Positions 8,497-15,694 of a stretch of DNA of 64,000 bases are shown one piece after another. The notes below the pieces were generated by a model. That model made no database searches, had not been told where the DNA came from, and saw only the letters and a list, made by a program, of their open reading frames with translations. The stretch is taken from positions 1 through 64,000 of the forward strand of contig NZ_BBJF01000010.1 in the NCBI RefSeq assembly GCF_000739735.1, given 5' to 3'. Each line of letters starts with the position of its first letter. Within the stretch, counting starts at the first letter, position 1. The DNA is from Paraburkholderia ginsengisoli NBRC 100965. Its GTDB lineage: Bacteria > Pseudomonadota > Gammaproteobacteria > Burkholderiales > Burkholderiaceae. The position numbers and the translations under genes were made by a program.

Positions 8497-8778
8497 CTAC
8501 GGCTTATCATCGGCCGTCGGATCATCGGGTCCGCCGAGTTCACTGCCTTGCGGCGGACCAAAATCAATCAACGGATGTTGCTCCGATGGATCACGCGCCT
8601 TCGCCTGTCTGATAAAGCGTTCGCGAGAAAACGGTTGTGGCAACCGTCGCATCACGATGACGCCGTTGAGAAGCGTCACCGCGATCTGGGATTGCTCATC
8701 TATCCCGGCCGCGTCGGCGATCTCTTGCGGGAGAATCACCGCGATCGATCCGTCTATTCGTTTCACAGTCGTTTTCAT
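8497..8778 (-). CDS. MazE/AbrB-type antitoxin or regulator
   Basis: This 93-residue protein has the swapped-hairpin AbrB/MazE pattern at its N-terminus: MKTTVKRIDGSIAVILPQEI, then AGIDEQSQIAVTLLNGVIVM. The C-terminal half is acidic and proline-rich, typical of the flexible toxin-binding tail of MazE proteins. The ATG at 8778 with GGGTG upstream is chosen over the earlier frame start. No recognisable MazF/PemK or VapC partner lies on either side, so it is an orphan antitoxin, a stand-alone regulator, or paired with an unknown small product at 8255-8494. Confidence 0.75.
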   Translation of the reverse strand: MKTTVKRIDGSIAVILPQEIADAAGIDEQSQIAVTLLNGVIVMRRLPQPFSRERFIRQAKARDPSEQHPLIDFGPPQGSELGGPDDPTADDKP

Positions 8779-9454
8779 TGGACACCCGAAGTCACGATCA
8801 TTAATACTTGCAGTGTAACTGCGCGTGCGCAAGACTCAAGCGCGGCATGAGAAGTGGCGCCGCGAACGACGATGGATGCCTGAAGTCGGTGCGTGAAGGT
8901 CATCGTCGGGCAGCCAATACATCGTCCTCTCGTGTGCTGGACATATAAGGAGCCGAGATATTCCTTCGCCGGCGAGGAGACCATCCCCATCAAAGTCCAC
9001 CGGCAACCCTAGGACCTCCACTCTCACTCGCTTTGAGATAGCTCCTAGCTACGACGGCTGCGTTCAATCTGCTAGTGCCCGCGACGGTAGGCGCGGTGCA
9101 AACTTGATTGCACCAGCAAGGATGCATCTGGCCGATGCTTTAACGTCCAAGGTGGATCCAAGCTGGTTGGCCGATGTCGCAAACACAGCAACACCGCATA
9201 GCATGACGGCGTTTCATCGCCTCTCTATCGAGGCGAAGTCTTTTATTCGACACCACTCCCTCTACAGAGTGCCGATGTCTCGGTGTGCGGGCGGGGAACA
9301 GATTGCCATCGGCTCGTTCAACTATACCAAGGACGTGCCTTCTTCCGTTGAGTTAAGGTCTAGTTAGAGTTGGGTTCGCGACGTCGAATGCCAGTATTAC
9401 GTTAGCACTCGGCTCTCTACAATCGATTCATCATCATTTAGAGAGAGTGAGAAC
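8779..9454. other. Gene-poor stretch of the island
   Basis: No gene could be supported. The longest frame (9104-9367, TTG start) has no recognisable motif and no ribosome site. The left edge should carry the promoter of the minus-strand MazE-like gene. The right edge carries GAGAGAG upstream of the small frame at 9455. Confidence 0.4.
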
Positions 9455-9655
9455 ATGACGGACAGAAAAGCGTGCGTTTTGCGTTTGCACGAAATCCTCG
9501 ATCGTGCATTTTGCGATGCGTGCAAATCCGACGAGCAAATTGCACGCGAGACAAATGTCGTAGCGCTGGATTCGTTAAAGCAATTCGACGCGGTGCGGCG
9601 AAGCTACCCATGCAATTCGTTCCAACATTTGCTGTTATCGCCGATCTTGACGTAG
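9455..9655 (+). CDS. Small hypothetical protein, possibly the 5' half of a frameshifted gene
   Basis: A 66-codon frame starts at an ATG preceded by GAGAGAGTGAG. The product begins MTDRKACVLRLHEILDRAF and stays balanced in composition until about residue 47, after which it turns low-quality. The frame at 9610-9849 takes over there in the -1 register. The two may be one frameshifted gene or two overlapping genes. The nucleotidyltransferase gene follows. The function is unknown. Confidence 0.35.
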   Translation: MTDRKACVLRLHEILDRAFCDACKSDEQIARETNVVALDSLKQFDAVRRSYPCNSFQHLLLSPILT

Positions 9656-9849
9656 CCTATCTCATGCGCGTCGCGCTGAACGAGTATCACCCGGGTCTAC
9701 TAGATTTGGTGGAACCGCTCATTGGCGGGACAATGCTTAGTCATGCAGAGAAGAAGCTGATTGAGTCATTCTGCTTTATCGCTGAAGGCTCTGACGGTGT
9801 GCCTGTCATCATCGACCGCGACGCGGTGCTCGCGATCATCACAACCTAA
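9610..9849 (+). CDS. Small hypothetical protein, possibly the 3' half of a frameshifted gene
   Basis: A 79-codon frame from ATG 9610 encodes an acidic, protein-like chain (DLDVAYLMRVALNEYHPGLL, then SHAEKKLIESFCFIAEGSDG). It overlaps the preceding frame by 46 bp without a clear ribosome site of its own. It ends 19 bp before the nucleotidyltransferase start, so the two are probably co-transcribed and could form a toxin-antitoxin-like pair. No family is recognised. Confidence 0.4.
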   Translation: MQFVPTFAVIADLDVAYLMRVALNEYHPGLLDLVEPLIGGTMLSHAEKKLIESFCFIAEGSDGVPVIIDRDAVLAIITT

Positions 9850-9868
9850 CCCAGGGAGACCTTTACTG

Positions 9869-10519
9869 ATGCGCCTCAATTCGATCGAGTCACTCGCTGG
9901 CTTTCCCGTCCTTAGCGTAAGAGACGCCCTGCGACGCATGCCGTTTTTTAACGAGGGCGATATAGCGAAAGCACTGAATACAAGTAGCGAACGAGCTGCC
10001 GTGCTTATGGCAGAACTGGCGCGCCGCGGTTGGTGTCGCCACACCGGACATAGCGATACCTGGGAGATATACGGCGAAGGCATGCAGTTTTTGGCCGCCT
10101 CGGCCGCACGTCCCATCTCGCACCGGCGCGCGAATGAATTGTTGGCTGCGGTTATTGAACGAGCCAACGCGTTCGAGCATTCGTTTCCTGATTGGCCTAT
10201 ACGCCTGACGAAACTCGCCGTGTTCGGCAGCTTCCTGACAGAAGCACCGTCGTTGGGCGACCTAGATGTGGCCGTGGATGTGAAAAAGATGCTAGGTGAT
10301 GACTTCGAATCTGCGCTCCACGATGCGCGGGCACGTGCCGAAGCGGATGGCTTCCGGGCACGCTCGAAATTGGAAAAGCTTTTGCTGCCCGAGCTGTTCG
10401 CCTATCACAAACTGAAGGGCAGGAATCAGTCGATCTCGCTTCACGGGTGGGGCGATCTGGTTGCTTTGGACTGTCCGTATAAACTGGTGTGGACCGATAG
10501 GCCTAACAATAGCGCGTAG
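9869..10519 (+). CDS. Winged-helix / DNA polymerase beta-like nucleotidyltransferase
   Basis: The 216-residue protein starts at an ATG with CAGGGAG upstream. Residues 18-70 read as a winged helix (FNEGDIAKALNTSSERAAVL). Residues 115-137 carry the minimal nucleotidyltransferase signature FGSF...GDLDVAVDV: Gly120-Ser121, then Asp131 and Asp133 as metal ligands. The third carboxylate, expected on a later strand of the type hDhh, appears as Ser in QSISLH (about residue 190), so activity may be reduced or use another acid. MNT-type proteins often act in toxin-antitoxin pairs, AMPylating or modifying partners. The upstream small frames are candidate partners. Confidence 0.65.
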   Translation: MRLNSIESLAGFPVLSVRDALRRMPFFNEGDIAKALNTSSERAAVLMAELARRGWCRHTGHSDTWEIYGEGMQFLAASAARPISHRRANELLAAVIERANAFEHSFPDWPIRLTKLAVFGSFLTEAPSLGDLDVAVDVKKMLGDDFESALHDARARAEADGFRARSKLEKLLLPELFAYHKLKGRNQSISLHGWGDLVALDCPYKLVWTDRPNNSA

Positions 10520-10972
10520 CCGCGGCCAACAGCGCGCGCCATAGCGACGAGAGAGCGACTGTGACGATACCCATCGACATGTCACCATGGGTTCTACGCA
10601 CAAGTTACGGCTGCCTGCTGCTCGATACGTCCATGGCGCCCTTTTAGCCGACGCGCACGCCTTCAGAGCGCGGCCGGATGGAAATCAGGCTAACCGGTGC
10701 GTATGTGGGACGTATGATAGCGACGGGTCCGCGGGAACGGTCCGCAACCACGGTGCCGCCGGATCAGCTCGCCCGAAAATGGCTTTCGCCCATTTATCAA
10801 GTTGCCCATGTAACGCTCGAAGCCACTCCCCTGCGCGAGAACGGGCACACCGTCCGCTCTGGGCTTCATCACCATGTCGGAGGTGGCTGTCGTGACGGAT
10901 AGGTAGTTATTAGAGTTCCACCGCGTTCTTTGAAATGGCGCGGACTTGGGTGTTTGGCGTCCCCAGATTTTC
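10520..10972. other. Intergenic region, no supported gene
   Basis: It lies between a plus-strand and a minus-strand gene (convergent). Several overlapping frames exist but none has a ribosome site, balanced composition or a motif. No clear terminator hairpin was found. Confidence 0.4.
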
Positions 10973-11899
10973 TCAACTGACCGGCCTCACCGCTCTCTGG
11001 CGCCAGCGTCTCGACAGGTCGCGGAATGCGTCGCGCGCCTTTCCATTCAATATGTTGTCGGCCTTCGTGGACGTGCGGTATTGCCGCTCTCCGCTGTAGC
11101 CACTTCGGTCTTTCGCAACGCGCCAGCGCTGCTTGCGCTCGCCAACTTGTATCGTTGTGTCTTCTAGCATCAATTTCTGCAGGAGGCTCAGATTTGGCCT
11201 CATCATGCGAAACTTGGCAGACATGCTCAAATCGTTTGCGAAGTCTGCATCTGCCCATTCGGCTACGTGGCGATAGGGCAGCGCGTCGCCTCGCAAGGTG
11301 ATCTCTATTCGTGCGCGGTGGTCCGCTTGCGGCAATGCCGTCCCATTTTCGTCGGTGGTCTTGACGTAAATGTGCTGATAGCGATCGTCCGTTTTGTTCC
11401 CAATCGCAATTTGCCAACCGGCTGATAAACGCCGCACCAGCGCGCCGCGATGGAACGGAATACTTGCGCCGCTTCCTCTGAAGTCTCGGTAGATTCGGCA
11501 GTTGTCGTTATTGGCAACTACGAGTGTGCAGAACTTGTAATAGCGCATGGCTTGTTCGGCCAGTTCGACTGCGCTCTCTGTCCTACTGTAGGCATCGAAA
11601 GCCACTTCGATAGCTGTCACCTTCGCCGGATTAGCGAAATGGAATTTTCGCTCGAGTTGTTCCAGTGTCGAGGCGACAAAGCTCCATGCTTCAGGGTCAT
11701 GCAGTCGGAATCGGAAGACAGATGCAGCTCCCCCCGGCCCTTCGTCTTGAGCTTCAACAAACGTCTTTCTATCGTCGAGCATGGACAGCGTCGCTTTGAG
11801 CGCGCGCTTGACTGTCTGGAAGTTCGTCCGCGTCACTGTCGAGATTTCGACCTCAATCCAGTCAACTTCAGCTCTGAAGCGGAGATGGCTATAGTCCAT
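10973..11899 (-). CDS. Rep_trans-like replication initiation / phage replication protein
   Basis: The 308-residue protein starts at ATG 11899; an open frame runs further upstream, so the true N-terminus may be longer. The arrangement VDWIEVEIS near the N-terminus, then VTAIEVAFDAY, then RIEITLRGDALP resembles rolling-circle replication initiation factors (Rep_trans type, as in filamentous-phage RstA-like proteins). In these, such strands surround the catalytic Tyr. The catalytic Tyr cannot be assigned by eye. It lies downstream of a small HTH gene on the same strand, an arrangement seen in plasmid- or satellite-phage-derived modules. The assignment is tentative. Confidence 0.5.
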   Translation of the reverse strand: MDYSHLRFRAEVDWIEVEISTVTRTNFQTVKRALKATLSMLDDRKTFVEAQDEGPGGAASVFRFRLHDPEAWSFVASTLEQLERKFHFANPAKVTAIEVAFDAYSRTESAVELAEQAMRYYKFCTLVVANNDNCRIYRDFRGSGASIPFHRGALVRRLSAGWQIAIGNKTDDRYQHIYVKTTDENGTALPQADHRARIEITLRGDALPYRHVAEWADADFANDLSMSAKFRMMRPNLSLLQKLMLEDTTIQVGERKQRWRVAKDRSGYSGERQYRTSTKADNILNGKARDAFRDLSRRWRQRAVRPVS

Positions 11900-12122
11900 T
11901 TCGTTACTTGTATTGATTGCTGTCTGCGCTGTTCCGTTCAGCGGGCTTACCTGGTTACTGCGCCAGTCAAAACTGACTGTTTCGTTTCGCAAGAGCAAAC
12001 ATCGTTTTGTCGGCGCGCTGCCGTATGCATTTTGTTGCTGATCGACTAGACCGGCGGATGCGGTCAGACAACGAGCGCCGCCGGAGTGCCCTGAATTGGA
12101 CGCGGCCGTATTCGGAGCACCA

Positions 12123-12599
12123 TTAGCTCGCAAGCTTTTCTCCCGCTTTCGCGGCGTCTGAAAGCGCTTTTGCGATCGCCCTTGCTTCATGCAGTTCCAG
12201 TCGATAGACCATCAGCGGAGCATTCGTGATGAGTCGCACGAAAGGCGTTCCTGTCGCCTCGTCCACCTGGAGCGTGACGCCGGCGACTTCAAATCGGCGG
12301 CCTGTGCCGCTGCCACCTTTCTCGCCGATGCCGAACGCCTGTAGCGCCTCTGCGGCAGGCCCGCTCAGCTTAATGTTTCCGACGCGACGGCCTTTCTCGA
12401 ATTCGACAAACCGAGCCAGGTCTTCAGGCGCGTAAAAGGCACCCTTCCCGATCCGGGAGAACGGGATTCGATGGACAGGCGCTCGATCGGTCCGACGGTT
12501 GTTGATGAGAACGCTAGACCAGTAGGCGCTATCGCTCTCGTCAGGCAGTGCGCGAGACAGAAATTCCGCTGCGGCTTGAGTGCTGTATAGCTCGTCCAT
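12123..12599 (-). CDS. Helix-turn-helix protein of the replication module
   Basis: The 158-residue protein begins MDELYSTQAAAEFLSRAL, the pattern of a MerR/excisionase-like helix-turn-helix domain that reads a table of target bases (later IGKGAFYAPEDLARFVEF). The C-terminal part has alternating beta pattern (RRFEVAGVTLQVDEATGTPF) and a terminal helix rich in Ala/Glu/Lys. ATG 12599 is chosen because the N-terminal helix starts there. A promoter-like region with tandem 11-bp repeats lies just upstream. It is probably a regulator or excisionase-type partner of the Rep-like gene downstream. Confidence 0.6.
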   Translation of the reverse strand: MDELYSTQAAAEFLSRALPDESDSAYWSSVLINNRRTDRAPVHRIPFSRIGKGAFYAPEDLARFVEFEKGRRVGNIKLSGPAAEALQAFGIGEKGGSGTGRRFEVAGVTLQVDEATGTPFVRLITNAPLMVYRLELHEARAIAKALSDAAKAGEKLAS

Positions 12600-12628
12600 C
12601 TGATAGCACCGTTGTTCGAAAGCACCAG

Positions 12629-12666
12629 GATATATGCTAGTCAAAATCTAGTCAAGATTGACTTGA
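12629..12666 (-). promoter_or_regulatory. Promoter with tandem 11-bp repeats upstream of the HTH gene
   Basis: On the plus strand CTAGTCAAAAT (12637-12647) is followed immediately by CTAGTCAAGAT (12648-12658), then an inverted TCAAG/CTTGA pair (12652-12656, 12662-12666). On the minus strand this gives TTGACT at 12655-12650 and TATATC at 12634-12629, with a short 15-bp spacer. One repeat per helical turn suggests an autoregulatory operator or an iteron. Confidence 0.5.
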
Positions 12667-14064
12667 TGGTGACGATATTGGCCTCCGTTCGGTTGGCGAA
12701 ATCAAGGCGGTCGTTTGGGTCAGCGACGTAGCGATTGCCGAAACCGTGGTTGATCGATGACATTGCGGAACCAAGCCGATTAGCAGTCGAACTCGGTTCC
12801 GAAGATCCAGCGCATATACGACTTCCGGATCTAGGAGAGCATTGATGGGTAGGGAACCGGACGATGGCGATCAGAAGTGCGAGTAGGGCGTCGGCGAGGC
12901 GCATTGTATCCAGACCGAATAGACATCCGCTTGAACTCGAGGGCCGCAGAAGCGAAGAATGCCAAGGCTACGGATCTGATACGGATCTGATATATGCCGC
13001 ACACCGACGCCGCGCAAAACGCCATACCGATCGTCGCCTTAACGATACAAACACCCGCGTTGAGCAGGAATGGTCAGCAGACTTGGACGTCAGTTACAAG
13101 CGCGCGAACAACCTTCACCACGTGACGGCCCTCGGATCATGTAGAGGCAGTGTTAGATATGTGGGTAGAGGAGACGGCTATGCCTGTAGATAAGTCGGTG
13201 TATCTGGATGTGTAGGTGTTGTATGTAGTTATTAGAATGCTCACCCTGTTTCTCGCTGCGTCAACGTTTGCGCGGTGTCGCTTCACCCAAATTTCCGCAA
13301 GCACGGATACGCTGGCTACCTTCGTATCAATCGCCGCCGACTCCGCCAGAGTTCCCCGGCCCTCTCGGCGACAATTTTCATCAAGACACCGGAGAAATGC
13401 GCGCCTGCCGCCTGACAGCATACCGGCGAATGTCGCGATGACGACCGTCCCACCGAGTGGGACGGCAACGATATTCGCAACGTTACTACAGTCTGTCCAG
13501 CCACCATCCTGCAACCCTTGCACACGGACGCCTAGAACGCGTTTTGGCCGTCCCAAAGCGCTAGCGGCGCCCAATCCCCGCTCATTAGCCGCAGGAGCGG
13601 TTACAAGCCGTTTCACGCGTTTCAGACGCACTGAGTTCGTTCAGTCCCTCGTGCTGCGACTCCGATACGTTGTCGGTTGGTGTGATCGAAGCGAGCAGTG
13701 GCCGGTCTTCGCTAAAGTTGGTGACGATCACAAGCCACATACGCTCAACCGCCCAACAACGTCGCCCTCGGACTTCCCTTTTTCATCGCTCATCGGGCAA
13801 TCTGGCTTTTTATACACAGCCAAGTCGAGGTGCTCAACAAGTCTACGTGCCCATCCTTGTATTGATTAGCCTGTCGAGCAATGTAGGCCGAAAAGTCGGC
13901 AGCAGCGAACGCAAGTAACGCGCCCGCTCTGTTCGCCCACTCGTGAAACCTAGAGCCCTTCTGATCATTGACCAAGGGCAGCGCCACCCGAGGACTGGCC
14001 TGTCAAGACGCTATAGGCGGTGGTGGGGACGTGCCGGCCGCTTACGGGGCGATCGGCTCATTAC
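12667..14064. other. 1.4-kb gene-poor stretch
   Basis: No gene could be supported. The best frame is 13137-13631 on the minus strand (164 codons; a stretch NIVAVPLGGTVVIATFAGML could be membrane-inserted), opposed by a 217-codon plus-strand frame of Ser/Arg/Pro-rich shadow-like composition. A purine-rich tract at 13140-13235 has repeated GTAG and GTGT words. This may be a decayed gene or a replication-related region. Confidence 0.35.
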
Positions 14065-14763
14065 TCAGAAAAAGCCGACCGGCAATGCTGCACCGAAATT
14101 GGCATCGCCAGCGGTCGTGACGGTGAGCCGATATTTGGCATCGCAGCTCGCCAACCAGCGCGACAAGGAGTAAGAGTCGTGCACGTTCCCTGGTGCAGGC
14201 TTCCCTCCGATCATTGGACATAATTGTGACGGTGCGCCAGAAGGTCTGTTGTTCTTGCCCTGATAGCCAAACATTCTTGCCAGGGTAACGACGTGGTCCG
14301 GGTTTTCATCACTCACAGCGTAATACAACGTCCTCAATTTCTCTGACATCTCTAACGGTAAATGAACGACTAATGTCGCCGTTTGTCCGGTATCCAGTGT
14401 CAAGGGACTTGTCTTCTTATAATTAAACAAGACTGTATTGGCTTCAAAATCTGGGGGAATGACTTGAAAGTCGCTGCTTTGATATCGAGTCGGGCCGTCC
14501 TCTTGGGACACAACGCTGCGAACAATTACGGTTTTATCTTCGCTCAGGTTTGTGACCTTTACCACCCAGCACAGCGTAAACGTGTTGCCAGCATAAGCGT
14601 CCACCTCGCAAGTAGGCGCTCGCGCGACTTCCGCCAACAATTTGTCCTCTTTGCGCATCTCAGCGCGATATGCAACGTAGAACGACGCACACGATAAGAA
14701 AAAACCGAGGATTGATATTACGAGGGGCAACCAAGTTGCGGACGTCGTCTTTTCCGGAGCCAT
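14065..14763 (-). CDS. Single-pass membrane protein of unknown function
   Basis: The 232-residue protein from ATG 14763 has one N-terminal transmembrane helix (about residues 11-35, LPLVISILGFFLSCASFYVA). A short charged linker (RAEMRKEDK) follows, then a soluble beta-rich domain with VDAYAGNTFTLCWVVKVTNL and TGQTATLVVHLPL, which resembles an extracytoplasmic or peripheral Ig-like fold. The C-terminus has two Cys in a loop. No family is recognised. It is preceded by one copy of a duplicated ~105-bp element; the second copy precedes a small membrane protein gene just upstream, which suggests joint control. Confidence 0.65.
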   Translation of the reverse strand: MAPEKTTSATWLPLVISILGFFLSCASFYVAYRAEMRKEDKLLAEVARAPTCEVDAYAGNTFTLCWVVKVTNLSEDKTVIVRSVVSQEDGPTRYQSSDFQVIPPDFEANTVLFNYKKTSPLTLDTGQTATLVVHLPLEMSEKLRTLYYAVSDENPDHVVTLARMFGYQGKNNRPSGAPSQLCPMIGGKPAPGNVHDSYSLSRWLASCDAKYRLTVTTAGDANFGAALPVGFF

Positions 14764-14828
14764 AGCCCACCCGAATCGCAATCATCATGGAGCAACTATA
14801 GACGGTCCTACTTGGCCTAGGGCGGCTG

Positions 14829-14935
14829 AATAAGGAGCAACCGACTCGCGCGGCCTTGTCTCTATAAGGAAGCGCGGTTGGCGGTCTAGAACGAGAGAGA
14901 CAAGGCCACCTGCATCACACTAATTTTCTAGGAGT
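14829..14935 (-). repeat. Imperfect direct repeat, copy 1 (upstream of the 232-aa membrane protein gene)
   Basis: It shares blocks with 15191-15297, including TAAGGA, CTCTATAAGGA, TTGGCGGTCTRGAACGAG and TTYCTAGG, in the same order and spacing. It lies 66 bp upstream of the minus-strand gene start at 14763 and may be a promoter/leader cassette. Confidence 0.65.
14852..14907. other. 12-bp perfect inverted repeat with 32-nt loop
   Basis: GGCCTTGTCTCT (14852-14863) and AGAGACAAGGCC (14896-14907) form a perfect stem within repeat copy 1. The equivalent stem is not preserved in copy 2. No T-run follows on either strand, so it is not a classical terminator. Confidence 0.65.
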
Positions 14936-15105
14936 TCTCCTTCGCAGATGACCGCAGACAACAGACGGAGTCCCGAGCCGCACTCGAGCCGCTCGATGAA
15001 GCGGCGAAGCCCGTAACTTCGTTGTGCGCGCTTGGCAAGGGAAATTACGGGCCAAAGGATGAGGAGTGCCACGATTGTAAAGAAAACTACCAATACGGGG
15101 TCCAT
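14920..15105 (-). CDS. Small single-pass membrane protein (61 aa)
   Basis: The ATG at 15105 is preceded by a near-perfect ribosome site AAGGAGG seven bases upstream, which decides the start within a longer open frame. The product begins MDPVLVVFFTIVALLILWPV (one transmembrane helix, residues 2-24). It continues with a basic amphipathic segment (LAKRAQRSYGLRRFIERLE) and ends GELLEN. It lies upstream of the 232-residue membrane protein gene on the same strand, 156 bp apart. Small membrane proteins of this kind in defence or phage islands can be toxins or subunits; no family is recognised. Confidence 0.65.
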   Translation of the reverse strand: MDPVLVVFFTIVALLILWPVISLAKRAQRSYGLRRFIERLECGSGLRLLSAVICEGELLEN

Positions 15106-15190
15106 CGCGACCTCCTTTACGCCTTCATGTTCCAGCTGGCGTTGCCGAGCATCAACTATAGGCAGGACTACGCCGTTGCGGGGGTGGAAA

Positions 15191-15297
15191 GTATAAGGAT
15201 GCAGTGCCGGAGCTGGCCAGGCTCTATAAGGAGGGGTATTTGGCGGTCTGGAACGAGGAAGGGAAGGGCACCCGCATAAGCCGAATTTCCTAGGGCT
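15191..15297 (-). repeat. Imperfect direct repeat, copy 2 (upstream of the 61-aa membrane protein gene)
   Basis: This is the second copy of the element at 14829-14935, offset by 362 bp. It lies 86 bp upstream of the ATG at 15105. The best-conserved part on the minus strand is the block around CAGACCGCCAA and CCTTATAGAG. Confidence 0.65.
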
Positions 15298-15694
15298 CAG
15301 CCCTTGCGCGTCTGTTCGCGGCCGCAGCGCCAAGATGCGTGTGGCACGCGGTTCGCCGACGTAAAATTTTAAGATGTGTCGGCGGCAGCTCCCGTTCCGG
15401 TGAGGGCCACCTAGCAGCGAGAGGTGGCGGGTAGGCGTAAGCAGGGCTTAAAGGCGTTGGAGTTACGGGGCATCTCATTAAATTGTCGGTGCGGTAGTCG
15501 AACGCACCATTGACCCGTGCACAAATGCGCGCAGAACAGGCTAGGTCGACGACTGACGCCGCTTCTCGGCGAAACAGGCGCGTTTCTGATAACCCCATTT
15601 TGGCACTACTGCCGTCGCTAGGCAGCGCTACTGCGCCAATCGAGAAATTGTTCGCCAGCGGGCCCATTTATCTATTTGATCCACGATGCCAGCG
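15298..15694. other. Region downstream of res, no supported gene
   Basis: A minus-strand frame of 125 codons (15290-15667) starts 27 bp after the res stop but has low-complexity Arg/Ala/Pro composition and no ribosome site. No terminator was found. Confidence 0.35.

Noticed and set aside
13216..13869. A 217-codon plus-strand frame
   Set aside because: Ser/Arg/Pro-rich shadow-like translation without ribosome site or motif.
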